Source: Membranipora membranacea
Lineage: Eukaryota > Bryozoa > Gymnolaemata > Cheilostomatida > Membraniporidae
Direction: 5' to 3'
DNA length: 64,000 bases
NCBI GenBank assembly: GCA_914767715.1
Contig: OU612074.1
Span: forward strand, 23,608,062-23,672,061
The notes below the pieces were generated by a model. That model saw nothing but the letters and a program-made list of their open reading frames with translations. It was not told the DNA's origin and did not search any database. A program made the translations under genes and the position numbers. Shown piece after piece: positions 23,901 through 36,200 of this stretch (positions within the stretch are counted from its first letter, which is position 1; each line of letters opens with the position of its first letter).

Positions 23901-26073
23901 TTTTGTGCCAATATTTCACCTGTCAAAAATCAGGTGGAGTCTAAAATGTTGAGCTTACACATCCACAAGAGAAGCGTTATACAACAGTGTAAGCAACGTC
24001 ATGACGCTGTTATGATGGAAAGCAAAAAAGTCTGGCACTGCTCGTTGGTAATTAGCTCACCTGCTGGACTAATCTGGGGATTTCTCTTAGCAACTTGACC
24101 AATACAGAGTAGGCTCATGTTTACTTGTTTCTTTATCGGTTTGATTATGATTTAATGTTATAAAAGTTTAAACCTGATCAGAAAGAAGAATATTGTTTAC
24201 AGCTTCAGCAGCAGACATATAAGTCAGCTCACTCATTGGTCAGTAGATTGATCCATGGAACGTCCTAACTAAAGAGGAAATTCAATCATAACTAATAAAC
24301 TTAGTGACCCCAGGTTTGATACAAAACTGCATGTCGGCAGTCTGCCTAAAGTGGATCTGAATAAGACTAATTAAATTCTGCTTCCGTTTCAATAAAGTTT
24401 AATCAATTAATTACTTTATGAAATAAGAAGATATACAAGACTAAGGGAGTATATTTCGTTGACATAACATAACGTCATAGAAAAAGAGAAAAATATATTT
24501 TCTGATACTGTGGAGATTGCGTCAATTCGGCGAGAGTCAACAAACGCATGATTACTAATCTCTTCTTTTAAATTTACCATGGTTTAACGAGATCGCAGAG
24601 TTGGTTGTACACACAAAAATGAAATATGATCTAAATTACACAAATGAGTCTGGAGCTCCAACTCGTTGTTTAAATCTACACATGGGAGTTCACCCCAACC
24701 AATGAGTAAGCAGCACGCCCATGCATTGGGCAAATAGGCCAGCGGGTTAGTAGGCCATGTGACAATATTGATCGACACAAGCTAAGATTCTTGATACTGA
24801 ATTCACTCTGAATTTTAAGACTCTATTGTAGCTACAATCACTAACTTGCTGTCGTCAATTCGTCATCTATTTCAATATCTAACTAGTGAAGGCAGTATGC
24901 CCGCCTTACATGGTAAAAAAGTGTTGGTATTCTGCTGTACTTTTTACTGATATGGGTTCTGATTGCAGGCACAAATACAGCAAAAGATAAACAAAGGTCA
25001 GATTTTACCTGCGGCCATACCAATAGAACTGAAGAGACGACGTGACGTCTGTAAGAGTCTGGACTCTGGTAAACCTCCTCATCCAGAGAAGAAGCAGCTA
25101 GGCAATCCACACAGGTCAGATTATTCATTACAGAAAATAGTCCAGTTCTGTATGGGCAGTAGCAGTTTCATGAAAAAGTCATAGTAGAGGGTTTGTTGGC
25201 GCAGCCCATGTTGCGTGCCAAGTTATATTTTAGGTACTTAGTCCTTAATGACACTTGGGTGTTTGAGACATGTGGCAGGTGCTGTATGGGACATGTCTTA
25301 CAGCACTCATCCGGCCATACAGCACAAACAACAAAGCTGTTTAAGCCTTGAGTGCTTCCTGAGACAATACCCAGACAGCACCTGTCACACATCTCAGAAA
25401 ACCCCTCGCTAGCAACGGTTTTTAGTGCCCGTTCAGAACAGCATAATTTTTTTGTAATGATTATGATCTAATCACTCTAGATATTTTCGAAAGAGTGCCA
25501 ACATATTTCAAGGTTAGAGAAGTGAGTAGTCTTCCCATCCAACATTAATTCTAAATTATTACAGATAAATTATACGTATTGAATATTATATAAGTATTTT
25601 CCTGTTATAGATTCTACTCAGATATGGATGATTTGAGACGCAAGATTCAAGCTGGAGAAATTCCTCGTTCTAAAGGTGCGTCCGTAACTCCGACATTGAT
25701 GGAGCGTCTGTTTCCTCCCTTTTTAAGCCCTAGAGTATCCAACATGAACCGCCCAGGTACAACGACTATTTATTACGACCCACCCCTACTGCCTCTTGAC
25801 TGCCAGAATCCACAATCTAACTTCTTCGCTGGTGAAAACCCAAAATGTAAGCTTCCCACTCCACTGCCCGAGAACCCAGCTTACATCAATGCAATACAGA
25901 GCGGGCGAGCGAGTGCACACCCGACTAGTGGCAGTCAGCCAGGGAGTAGTAGGCTAAGCAGACAGAACAGCATGGTGCTTATGAGACAACCTAGTAGAGT
26001 AAGCAGAGAGCCATCATTTATCATCAACAGAGAGACGTCTTATATAAAGAGCAGACAACCTACTATGAGTTGA
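20938..26073 (+). CDS. Unrecognised protein, 6 exons, 373 aa
   Basis: Exons: 20938-21208, 21544-21570, 22526-22637, 23075-23177, 24969-25114 and 25611-26073. All are bounded by GT-AG sites with consistent phases (1,1,2,0,2). The start is the ATG at 20938 and the stop ends at 26073. I do not recognise the family. Visible parts: an N-terminal region with six prolines in a row and an Arg-rich segment (about residues 30-90). The exon-2 microexon reads VRVRRTGLQ. A four-cysteine cluster lies at residues 110, 114, 122 and 125 (CRQLC...CHRC), perhaps metal binding. A helical Gln/Lys-rich middle follows. The last 150 residues are Pro/Ser-rich and end in a run of Arg-x-Pro/Thr-Ser repeats (RQPSRVSREPS, RETSYIKSRQPT) that look like phosphorylation sites. 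There is no signal peptide or membrane helix; nuclear or cytoplasmic is only a guess. The consistent phase chain argues for a real gene. Confidence 0.62.
21544..21570 (+). CDS. 27-nt phase 1-1 microexon of the unrecognised gene
   Basis: It is preceded by cttattgcag and followed by gtacat. Exon 1 ends in phase 1 and exon 3 starts in phase 1, so the mRNA stays in frame with or without this exon, which adds nine mostly basic residues. Confidence 0.5.
21654..21741. repeat. Octamer array (tatatatg)n in an intron
   Basis: About ten copies of tatatatg, one with an A/T change, between the microexon and exon 3 of the unrecognised gene. Confidence 0.95.
23166..23350 (+). repeat. Degenerate triplication of the exon 4 5' splice-site region
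   Basis: The sequence ctcacccag/gtaaa plus the following ttatataataata recurs at 23168 (real exon end 23177), at 23228 (second donor after 23237) and, more degraded, at about 23317. The spacing of the first two donors is 60 bp and the intervening sequence is open. Confidence 0.8.
25264..25396. mobile_element. Palindromic (foldback-like) element in an intron
   Basis: Arms of 27 bp at 25264-25290 and 25370-25396 are inverted copies with 4 mismatches. An inner inverted repeat of 11 bp (gtgctgtatgg / ccatacagcac) lies at 25279-25289 and 25315-25325. It sits between exons 5 and 6 of the unrecognised gene. It is most like a small foldback or MITE relic; ends and target duplication are not resolved. 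Confidence 0.45.
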
Positions 26074-26419
26074 GCCAGGAGACAAGAGCAGACAATCTAC
26101 TATGAGCTGAATCAGGTGTCCGGAGCAGACAATAATTACTATAATTCTGATCAGCTGGATTACGCCCAAGCAATGCGATCTCAGCACATGCTGATTTTAT
26201 TCATCAATGCCCGTCATGTGGCAGAGTATTGTTATCTTTATTTATTACTACCTGGTTTGGCAGATAAATTAAAATTTTAAGCTTTAAGAACTTGGTCAGT
26301 GGTTCCGAGAACAGAATATTCACCAGTGTCTCCAGTTTGTTCATCAATGTGGGTTCCAACTTATAACAACTATCATTCATAGAGACTTTATATTTTGGTA
26401 AAATTGAAAAAATTGTTGA

Positions 26420-26425
26420 AATAAA
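26420..26425 (+). terminator. Candidate polyadenylation signal AATAAA
   Basis: AATAAA about 350 nt after the stop codon of the unrecognised plus-strand gene. It is one of two AATAAA sites here (the other is near 26588). Confidence 0.3.
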
Positions 26426-27070
26426 ACAAATATAAGATTCAACTTTCAATAAAATAAATCCAAAGACTTTCTTTCTTATAAAGTCTATGACTGAAACGAG
26501 TCGGCCATACTTTGTGCAGGAATTATGCTGGTTCACCCTCATATATAAATACACTGGCACTAGGGGGCACTAGAGGAAGGGTTCAGAATAAAACAAAAAC
26601 ATGGTCTGCACGTTGAACTACTTTGGGCAAAAAGTTCAGCCATTTCATAAGATAACATTGGTAAAAGAGAAAAGGGCAAAAATAAAATTCTAAACTTGTT
26701 CTTCAGGGTGCTCAAAAAATAAAATCATATCAATAAGAAACATGACCCAAAAGTTAGACCTACGATCAGTTATATCTATATGTGGTCTTCTCTGAGCTGT
26801 GTCTGTGCCCCTGTGCGTAGAGTGTAGGGGAGGGGGCGGCACTAGGGGGTTAGGGTATGTACCAACAGGGTGTACACTAACACTACTTCTGACACATGCG
26901 CATGAAGTTGAATTCATCTAGAATAAAGTTTTCTTCTCATATAATCGAGAAATAGTACTGAGGAGAAAATCCACTTTGGATTTCGGGATAAAATATAAGA
27001 GAGAGATTAGTCAATGGAACACTGAAGGTCCTCGCTGCACGTTCAAAAATAGTGAGAGACAAAAAATATG
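26426..27070. other. Region between convergent genes
   Basis: Should contain the 3' UTRs of the plus gene ending at 26073 and the minus gene ending at 27202. Nothing else recognised. Confidence 0.4.
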
Positions 27071-27180
27071 TGTGTCTGCGTCTGATCAGAGACTCACAGA
27101 AAGACAGAGCTGTGACTGCGTCTGATGAGAGACTCACAGACAGACAGAGCTGTGTCTGATCAGAGACTCACAGACAGACT
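27071..27180. repeat. Minisatellite of about 40 bp, 3 copies, next to the Rabin8 stop codon
   Basis: gcgtctgatcagagactcac followed by agacagacagagctgtg recurs three times. The array ends about 20 bp before the Rabin8-like stop codon (27202-27204), so it would lie in the 3' UTR. Confidence 0.85.
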
Positions 27181-27201
27181 GACAGAGCTGGCGGCGTGTG
27201 A

Positions 27202-30200
27202 TCAGCTCTTAAAGCCCAGTCTGGCCAGGTTAATAGATTTACGCAGATCCATGATGTGCCAGTACATATCTTTATCTGTAAAAGAAATAAGTCCATATAA
27301 GATTCAGCGGATACAGTATGTGTCCAAAAGTAGAAAATCTTCTCGGAGAGGAGCTGAGAGTTAGAGGAGAGCTGATGTTGTCATCAACAAAAACTTGTGA
27401 GTGATTTTAGAGATTGGGATTTGTACTCAATCCTCAATTCGTCATTAATCAGCAGAAATCATCAGGAATGAGAACATGCCCAGAAGTTATAACAAGGATC
27501 ATGCCAAATACAGCCTGAGTCTGTACATCAGGGGACTCGGGTACTGAGGCTAGGTCAGGTGACTCGGGTAGTCAAGCTAACATACACAGTAAAATAGGAG
27601 AGACATGGGGGAGATAACAATAATAACTGCGATGCTTACCACTACTATTTTTTATTAGTCCATTTTTCACGTAACCGAGATAAGTAAATAACTCACAAAC
27701 AGCAATAATCTATAAATAATACGATAAAATAATACAAATAAAACAAATCAAACATGCCGCATACCCATCACTCCTAATCACAGAGTACTCTTATAGACTT
27801 ATCGTTGTTGTAAACAGAAACGGGAGACAACTTTCTGGCATGAGGGAAACTGTGTCAGACTGAGGTCCATCACAGCTTTGTTCAGACACAGTAAGGGGCG
27901 GTAGCATCATGTCCAAACCATAAGGATAAAATTGGCAATGATTTCCATGCAGTTGGGATTAGTGACAGAACGTAACAATGCTTCTATCTACTCATGCATT
28001 GACCATCTATAACACTACTTCATAGTGGGCAGTTCACTGATCATAAATGCTCAGTAAGTCAAAAGTTATTATAGAATATAATATCTTCTTGTGGGAACTC
28101 AAATCTAGCAACTTCAAGTTTAGTGAACACCATTATGATTGTGGTCCACTTTATGCTGAAAAAATCTTTTAAATGGAAATTGTAACAAAACTGCTTTGAA
28201 CTCGGACGACAGGCCAAGATGCTAGTAATGATTAAATATTCTTTCGTTTAAGAGTACCAGGTATGTAGTCTAAGTGATCAGACCAGCACAGGTTATCTGA
28301 GCACACAGACTGAGCCGTGTAGTCTGAGCACACAGACTGAGTCCGGTAGTCTGAGTACACAGACTGAGAGCCGGGTAGTCTGAGCACACAGACTGACGGC
28401 CAGGTAGTCTGAGCACACAGACTGACGGCCAGGTAGTCTGAGCACACAGACTGACGAGCGGGGTGGTTATTACTTACTCTGTTTCTGACGAGCTCACAGA
28501 TCTCCTGCCAGCTCTCAGAGTCACTAAATCTAAGTTTATAAGAACACAGACATCTCCTCTGCATCAGAGCGCAGTCTCTGTAAGTATACATAACTATAAA
28601 CTAGCATCGTACCAATACATCATAGTATAAACAGAATAACAGAATAAATATATAATTTATCACTTTAAAATGATGAGTTTCAGTATAGGAACAAGCAAGC
28701 CAGATCCTGAATCTGATATTATTCTTGTGAAATGTGAAATCAGTTGTAAAAATGCGTTGTCATAGAAAGTTAGCATAACAGATTTTTATACATCAGCTAT
28801 ACATCAAAACATTTTCACATCAGTTAACAATCAAAAATCACTCAAGGTCACTAAATTTGAGCTGTCAGTAGTGGAGTTGTTTCCCCTTATGCAATATAGA
28901 AACATACAGAGCAGCGTAACATTGACGTCTGACAGCTGGCAAAACGAATCATAATAAGTCACAGCAAGCTGCTCACTTAATCCCAGACTATATATTATAT
29001 TATTTAGAGCCTATACGCTGACAGTCTATAGACGTAGATTAAGTATAGACTTACTTGTCTGTACGTGACTGTACTGGAATGGGTTCTATAGATATATTAT
29101 TAGTCTCACATTGTTCTGTGATTCGCGCTGACAGCTACAATAATAATAATTACAACAGATAAATCATCTGATACAGCAGCGTCTTATACAGCGGCGTCTG
29201 ACATGACATCGTCTGATACGGCAGCACCTGATACGGCAGCGCCTGATACGGCAGCGCCTGATACGACAGCGGGGTGTATACAATAGGCTGATCTACAGGA
29301 TGGCCTGAGATTTCGAGTGGTGTGATCGGCTGTTTGGCTGATCACCATCATGTTCTGTTCTGTTTGATGTTGAGAGACAGACTTAGACACAAATATCACA
29401 ACAATGTCGGCAAGGAGATGATATTTGATGCACTGCAGGCTGCCGCTGTCATTAGTATAAGAATAAGTTTTTGTGAGACTGACCTGGGTAAAAGTATTGG
29501 TATGAATAATTGTGTAAGTATAACCAGTATATAGGATTATTAGTATCGGTATAAGCGATACTTATGATAACTTATGCTGGGTCTGTCTATATAGTATATA
29601 CTAACCTGAGTATTAGAGAATGATAGACACGGCTGTATATCCTCACACATAATACTGGATATAAAATCAGAGTCGTGTGATAATGTCGGATTTTCTCTCC
29701 AAACCTTAAACCTATCAAACGATTGATTATCTGTCTACAATATACAATAGTACAGAATTATATACATGAGGAGTCGGGAGTTATCCTCTTACATACTAAG
29801 GGAGGCGAATCCTAAACTTAGTGTCAAGTCGGGAACCAAGTTATTTATTAATGTTTCCAAGTAGAGTTTGCTTCAAATACAATGAAGTTTTTGGATGAAT
29901 CAAGCATTCTCAATAAGTAGTTCCTCTAACTTGAGTTTCTTTGCCATTTTGGAGGACTTTTTGCTGTAGGACTCTGGAAAGTAGTACCAAAGACCATAGT
30001 GATATTTACGATCTGTGGTTATATCACATACCAGATGGTTAGTTGGGGGTTCTGGTGCTGGTTTCGTTGCGTCAAACACAAAGTCAGGATTAGCTTTAGT
30101 TATATGATGACTTGTAGAGCGTTTGTGTGTCTTTTTAAAGCTGAGCTTCTTAACAATGCTGCTGGGTTCTGGAGCTACAAGTAAAAACATAAAAATAATC

Positions 30201-33200
30201 AGAGAGAGAGTTTATGATGATCTGAGATGGTCTGATCAGATCTGAGAGTTTATGGAATGCGTCCTGAGTTCGCGTTGAGGTAAGAAGGCACCAAGAGTTT
30301 ATCAGTGAATAACAAAACATAGGGATTCAATGTCAGGTTTGCTTTATTTAAAATTTGGCACCAACAAACGAATAGTTATCCTCTGCAGTCCTCATACCTC
30401 GACTCAGACTCTTATCTCACTGCATCCTTGTACAAGGACTGATAAGGGTACAGTAGGGTACACTGGGGAAGGAGCTGATAGTTTTGTTTAGACTGTCTCT
30501 CGATTAGATAACAACCAGTTTAATAACATCAGCGCTCCAATAACTGCTCAACAAGACAAGGAAACTAAGATAAGGGGGGGGGGGGTATATCAGTCCATCT
30601 TAAGTGTATTATCACGAGGCTAAAGACTGGGAGATATTACGTTGACCCAGTATAAGTCCTGATTATTTTATCATAGCTGTCATAAGGAACCTATCGAACT
30701 CTAAAATCATCCCACACTTAAACAGGTGGGCTATGATAATGACGATTTTTCTTATTATTCTGATATATATCCCGTTGGAGTTGACAGAAATTTAATACGG
30801 TTGTTATTAATATGAGATTGTCTCACATATAGAGTTGACAGAAGTATCAATAAGCCTGCCATGCTAACACAGCCATACGGCTAACAACCTGCCATGACTT
30901 GTCATACTTGTACATACACTTCATATGCAGTGTGTTCAGTGTTCGATTTCTCAGAATTCCTTCAATGCTTGGAGGGTACTGTGGTGGTGGTGCCAGCACA
31001 AACTCTTGAGCCATTATTAAGCCAGTGATGATCAAGCAAACTCTAGGAATCCTACTTATTCTGATATAAATCACTTAGTAGCCCTGGGAATTATAGACTC
31101 AAAATCCTGCCTACCATAAATGTGAATCGTATGTAAGCAGGGAGGGACGGTGAGTGTCCAACCCTCCCTGATGTAAGGGACCTGAAAATATTCTTGTGAG
31201 TTATGACTTATCTTCCCTTGTTGAATCCCTGATGCCCAACGCTCCACCCGATATGGTGAAATTTATGTAGATTTTTGCACCTTCGCCCAATCCTGACAAC
31301 TAATAAAGCAGAGCGAGATAACTGCTGACTCCTAACTAGACATCAGTTATCTGAATTATTACCTTCTTTAGATGCTTTTCTGTCTATTTGGGGATGTAGA
31401 TGTCTGTTTGGTTCACTTGGTGTAGATGTAAGTACGAGAGCTTTCAGTGCAGTCACCTCAGCGTTCAGCACCTCTATCTGTAATATAAATAAATACATCA
31501 CTGTCAGTATAAGGCGTTGTATAAAACAGGAACAGTATCTGAGATCCTACATGTGGTGCATAACATTCATCCATGTTGTCTCATATTGAAGAGTCTGCAC
31601 CCCAGCCTTGTCACACAGCCCACTGGTGTGTCACACAGCCCACTGGTGTGTCACACAGCCCACTGGTGTGTCACACATCCCACTGGTGTGTCACACAGCC
31701 CACTGGTGTGTCACACAGCCCACTGGTGTGTCACACAGCCCACTGGTGTGTCACACATCCCACTGGTGTGTCACACAGCCCACTGGTGTGTCACACAGCC
31801 CACTGGTGTGTCACACAGCCCACTGGTGTGTCACACAGCCCACTGGTGTGTCACACATCCCACTGGTGTGTCACACAGCCCACTGGTGTGTCACACAGCC
31901 CACTGGTGTGTCACACAGCCCACTGGTGTGTCACACAGCCCACTGGTGTGTCACACAGCCCACTGGTGTGTCACGCAGCCCACTGGTGTGTCACACAGCC
32001 CACTGGTGTGTCACACAGCCCACTGGTGTGTCACACAGCCCACTGGTGTGTCACACAGCCCACTGGTGTGTCACACAGCCCACTGGTGTGTCACGCAGCC
32101 CACTGGTGTGTCACACAGCCCACTGGTGTGTCACACAGCCCACTGGTGTGTCACACAGCCCACTGGTGTGTCACACAGCCCACTGGTGTGTCACACAGCC
32201 CACTGGTGTGTCACACAGCCCACTGGTGTGTCACACAGCCCACTGGTGTGTCACACAGCCCACTGGTGTGTCACACAGCCCACTGGTGTGTCACACAGCC
32301 CACTGGTGTGTCACACAGCCCACTGGTGTGTCACACAGCCCACTGGTGTGTCACACAGCCCACTGGTGTGTCACACAGCCCACTGGTGTGTCACACAGCC
32401 CACTGGTGTGTCACACAGCCCACTGGTGTGTCACACAGCCCACTGGTGTGTCACACAGCCCACTGGTGTGTCACACAGCCCACTGGTGTGTCACACAGCC
32501 CACTGGTGTTTGTTCCTTTGTGGGCCTTGAGTTATCCTAATTCAGATCATCACCCTCCGGATTTCCAAACGCACAAAAATCAGTGGGTTACATGAAAAGG
32601 CTACATGTAACTACCCAAGTATAAGATTATCCCACATTACAACACTCCGCTATTCCCTATAAGAGTTAGATCCGATTTTACTGATAGTCACATCAGGCTT
32701 AGCACTGCATTGTGGGATACTTCTTTAGCGTATCGGTAGGCAAAGTATATTATAAAGCTTCTTCAGCATTTCATTTTGTTGAGGACCATGCGGGTTTTCT
32801 TTGCTAATCAATAAAATCAGACTGTATGACTGTAGAGGAGATGGCTGTCGGTTGCTGAGATCCCAGGGGTATCAGGTTACTGTTAGGAGATAGCTGCTTA
32901 TTTTACTCTATATACATTGCGATGCAGATGGAACAGTATCCCCGTTTCAGATCTACATTTATATATGGTCGTCATGTCCACATATTGTGACAAATATAAC
33001 CTTAACACCAAACGCTGCCTCCCTGCCTGTCTCTCTGTGAGATCAGATACTGTATCAGTACCAGTATAATATGTTACTGGTGATCCAGACCTTATATCAC
33101 ATTCTGATATAATATTACTAAGTCTCTATGTGGTGTACTGCGGGCTGTCTACCCCCCCCCCCCCTCCCAGCTCCCAGTGGTACTTCTATAGCTGCATAAC

Positions 33201-36200
33201 TATTTGCAATCAGTTTCATTCTGGCTGAGTTTCAAAACCATCAAATATCAAAGTTCAGACAGAGGTAATCTTCATAAGATTTTCCATAGAAGATTGCAGC
33301 CAACCTGGGTGACCACAGTACTTTTAGTACTATTACTTTGTAGTGTAATCTCTAATTTAATCTCTTCCTTGTTTGTGACACTAACTCTACGACTAGAAGA
33401 GAAATATAACTAAAAACTGAGTAACTATGATCACAAACTGTACAGATCAGATGAGACTATATAAGTAACCTGCTGAGATGAGGAGGATGTGATGAGGAGG
33501 TTGTGTCGCCTCACCACAGAAGGGCTGTACAGATCAGATGAGACTATATAAGTAAGCTGCTGTGATGAGGAGGCTGTGATGAGGAGGATGTGATGAGGAG
33601 GCTGTGATGAGGAGGCTGTGATGAGGAGGCTGTGATGAGGAGGATGTGATGAGGAGGCTGTGATGAGGAGGATGTGATGAGGAGGATGTGATGAGGAGGA
33701 TGTGATGAGGAGGCTGTGATGAGGAGGCTGTGATGAGGAGGATGTGATGAGGAGGCTGTGATGAGGAGGATGTGATGAGGAGGCTGTGATGAGGAGGATG
33801 TGATGAGGAGGATGTGATGAGGAGGCTGTGATGAGGAGGCTGTGATGAGGAGGCTGTGATGAGGAGGCTGTGATGAGGAGGATGTGATGAGGAGGCTGTG
33901 ATGAGGAGGCTGTGATGAGGAGGCTGTGATGAGGAGGCTGTGATGAGGAGGATGTGATGAGGAGGCTGTGATGAGGAGGATGTGATGAGGAGGATGTGAT
34001 GAGGAGGCTGTGATGAGGAGGCTGTGATGAGGAGGATGTGATGAGGAGGCTGTGATGAGGAGGCTGTGATGAGGAGGCTGTGATGAGGAGGATGTGATGA
34101 GGAGGCTGTGATGAGGAGGCTGTGATGAGGAGGCTGTGATGAGGAGGATGTGATGAGGAGGCTGTGATGAGGAGGATGTGATGAGGAGGCTGTGATGAGG
34201 AGGATGTGATGAGGAGGCTGTGATGAGGAGGATGTGATGAGGAGGATGTGATGAGGAGGCTGTGATGAGGAGGCTGTGATGAGGAGGATGTGATGAGGAG
34301 GCTGTGATGAGGAGGCTGTGATGAGGAGGCTGTGATGAGAAGGCTGTGATGAGGAGGCTGTGATGAGGAGGATGTGATGAGGAGGCTGTGATGAGGAGGA
34401 TGTGATGAGGAGGATGTGATGAGGAGGCTGTGATGAGGAGGCTGTGATGAGGAGGCTGTGATGAGAAGGCTGTGATGAGGAGGCTGTGATGAGGAGGATG
34501 TGATGAGGAGGCTGTGATGAGGAGGCTGTGATGAGGAGGCTGTGATGAGGAGGATGTGATGAGGAGGATGTGATGAGGAGGCTGTGATGAGGAGGCTGTG
34601 ATGAGGAGGATGTGATGAGGAGGCTGTGATGAGGAGGATGTGATGAGGAGGCTGTGATGAGGAGGCTGTGATGAGGAGGCTGTGATGAGGAGGCTGTGAT
34701 GAGGAGGATGTTGTGCCGCCTCACCACGGAAGGGCTCTAGTACGTTGCAGGGGAGGGGGGATGGAGCGAAGGAGATAACTATAACTCAGTCACAATTCTA
34801 TAAAGAGATCACGTCATCCCCATGAGGGAGGAGGAGTACAGAAGAGGCATTAGGTAGGCTGTAATTATACTCACACTACTTTGAGCTTCAGCTAACAGTT
34901 TCTCTGTGCGCATTCTTTTAACATTAGCATCCTGGACCATCTTATTAGCTTCCTGTGAATAATACAGACAAGGTCACATTAATAATATATAACATATTAA
35001 TAATGCATAATGTATAACATACTATAATGTATAACATACTATAATGTATGATATAACATACTATAATATATATCATACTATAATGTATAACATACTATAA
35101 TGTATAACATACTATAATGTATGATATATAACATACTATAATGTATGATATATCATACATTATAGTATGATATATCATACATTATGATGATATAGATATG
35201 GAAATGAATAATTAATATGATATCATTCAACCATAAGCTCAAAATATAGTTTTTTAGTGAGAATGTGTTCCTGTATCTTGTCTGGTGTATGCAGGGAGGG
35301 CGCTGCATGGATCATGTGGTATATAATCGGTGCTGATCTGACAGCATAGAGAGAAGGCGGAGGGTCAGGAGTTGTGAGTTGGCCTTGAGTTCTGCTGGAG
35401 TTGGCATCGGGCCAGGAGTAAGAGAAGTCAATTATACCTACTTATTTTATACAGTCAGTGTCTCTGATATGATCTGAGAATTTCTTTAATTGCTGGTTTT
35501 GGTTCAGAGCCCCAAATTCCTGGTGACCATTAATCACGACAAAACATCAACATAACTTAGGGGCTAGTAGCCAAAATAACCACTATTCATTATTTCTAAC
35601 ACTGAATGTTCAATCAGCATTTTAGCTGAGCGTTGATTCTATCTAGTTTAACTTTCAAAATTTTGACAAATCTGGCCTTGCAACATCACATGCACACTAA
35701 TCATGGTAATATCCTGAGCGAAAATTACACAGGAAAACAAATTTTAAAACTTCAGTGTACTTATCGGGCGAATTTAAAGACTGTTTTGTATAACAGTACA
35801 AAACAGATAAGTCTGCTGCGAAAGCTGAGAGTGGCGAAACTGCTGTTTGATAGACCATCACCATGATCAAAGGGATTCACTTAGAGTAAAATCCCAACAT
35901 CCAAAAACCATTGCAAGGGCATAACAGGATTCGCATCATGTCTGAAGTGTCACAAAACTGGAGCGCTTTCAATTAGTCATGGGTAATATAATCAAGGATA
36001 CTATAAAACTCATTCATCAAACTGTAAGTGTATAAAATTATCTCTCTCTGTAAAGTCAGAGAGAAGGATGGCATTACAATAGTCTGTCAAATAAAAAACT
36101 ACCACCGAGCTGTTAGATGGGATTAAGATTACTCTTATATCCTTCTAGATAATAGTGGTGAACTTAGAATACAATCACGGAGTGAGGCACAGAGTAAGAT

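Noticed and set aside
31606-32508. CRISPR-like array
   Set aside because: Units are contiguous, with no unique spacers, and the DNA is animal nuclear.
31517-32595. Three overlapping plus-strand frames of 310-340 codons with a repeated 20-residue peptide
   Set aside because: Translation of the 20-bp minisatellite inside a Rabin8 intron. The same peptide in all frames shows it is not selected as coding.
33534-34727. 397-codon minus-strand frame rich in Ser, His and Pro
   Set aside because: Translation of the 14-bp array; intronic.
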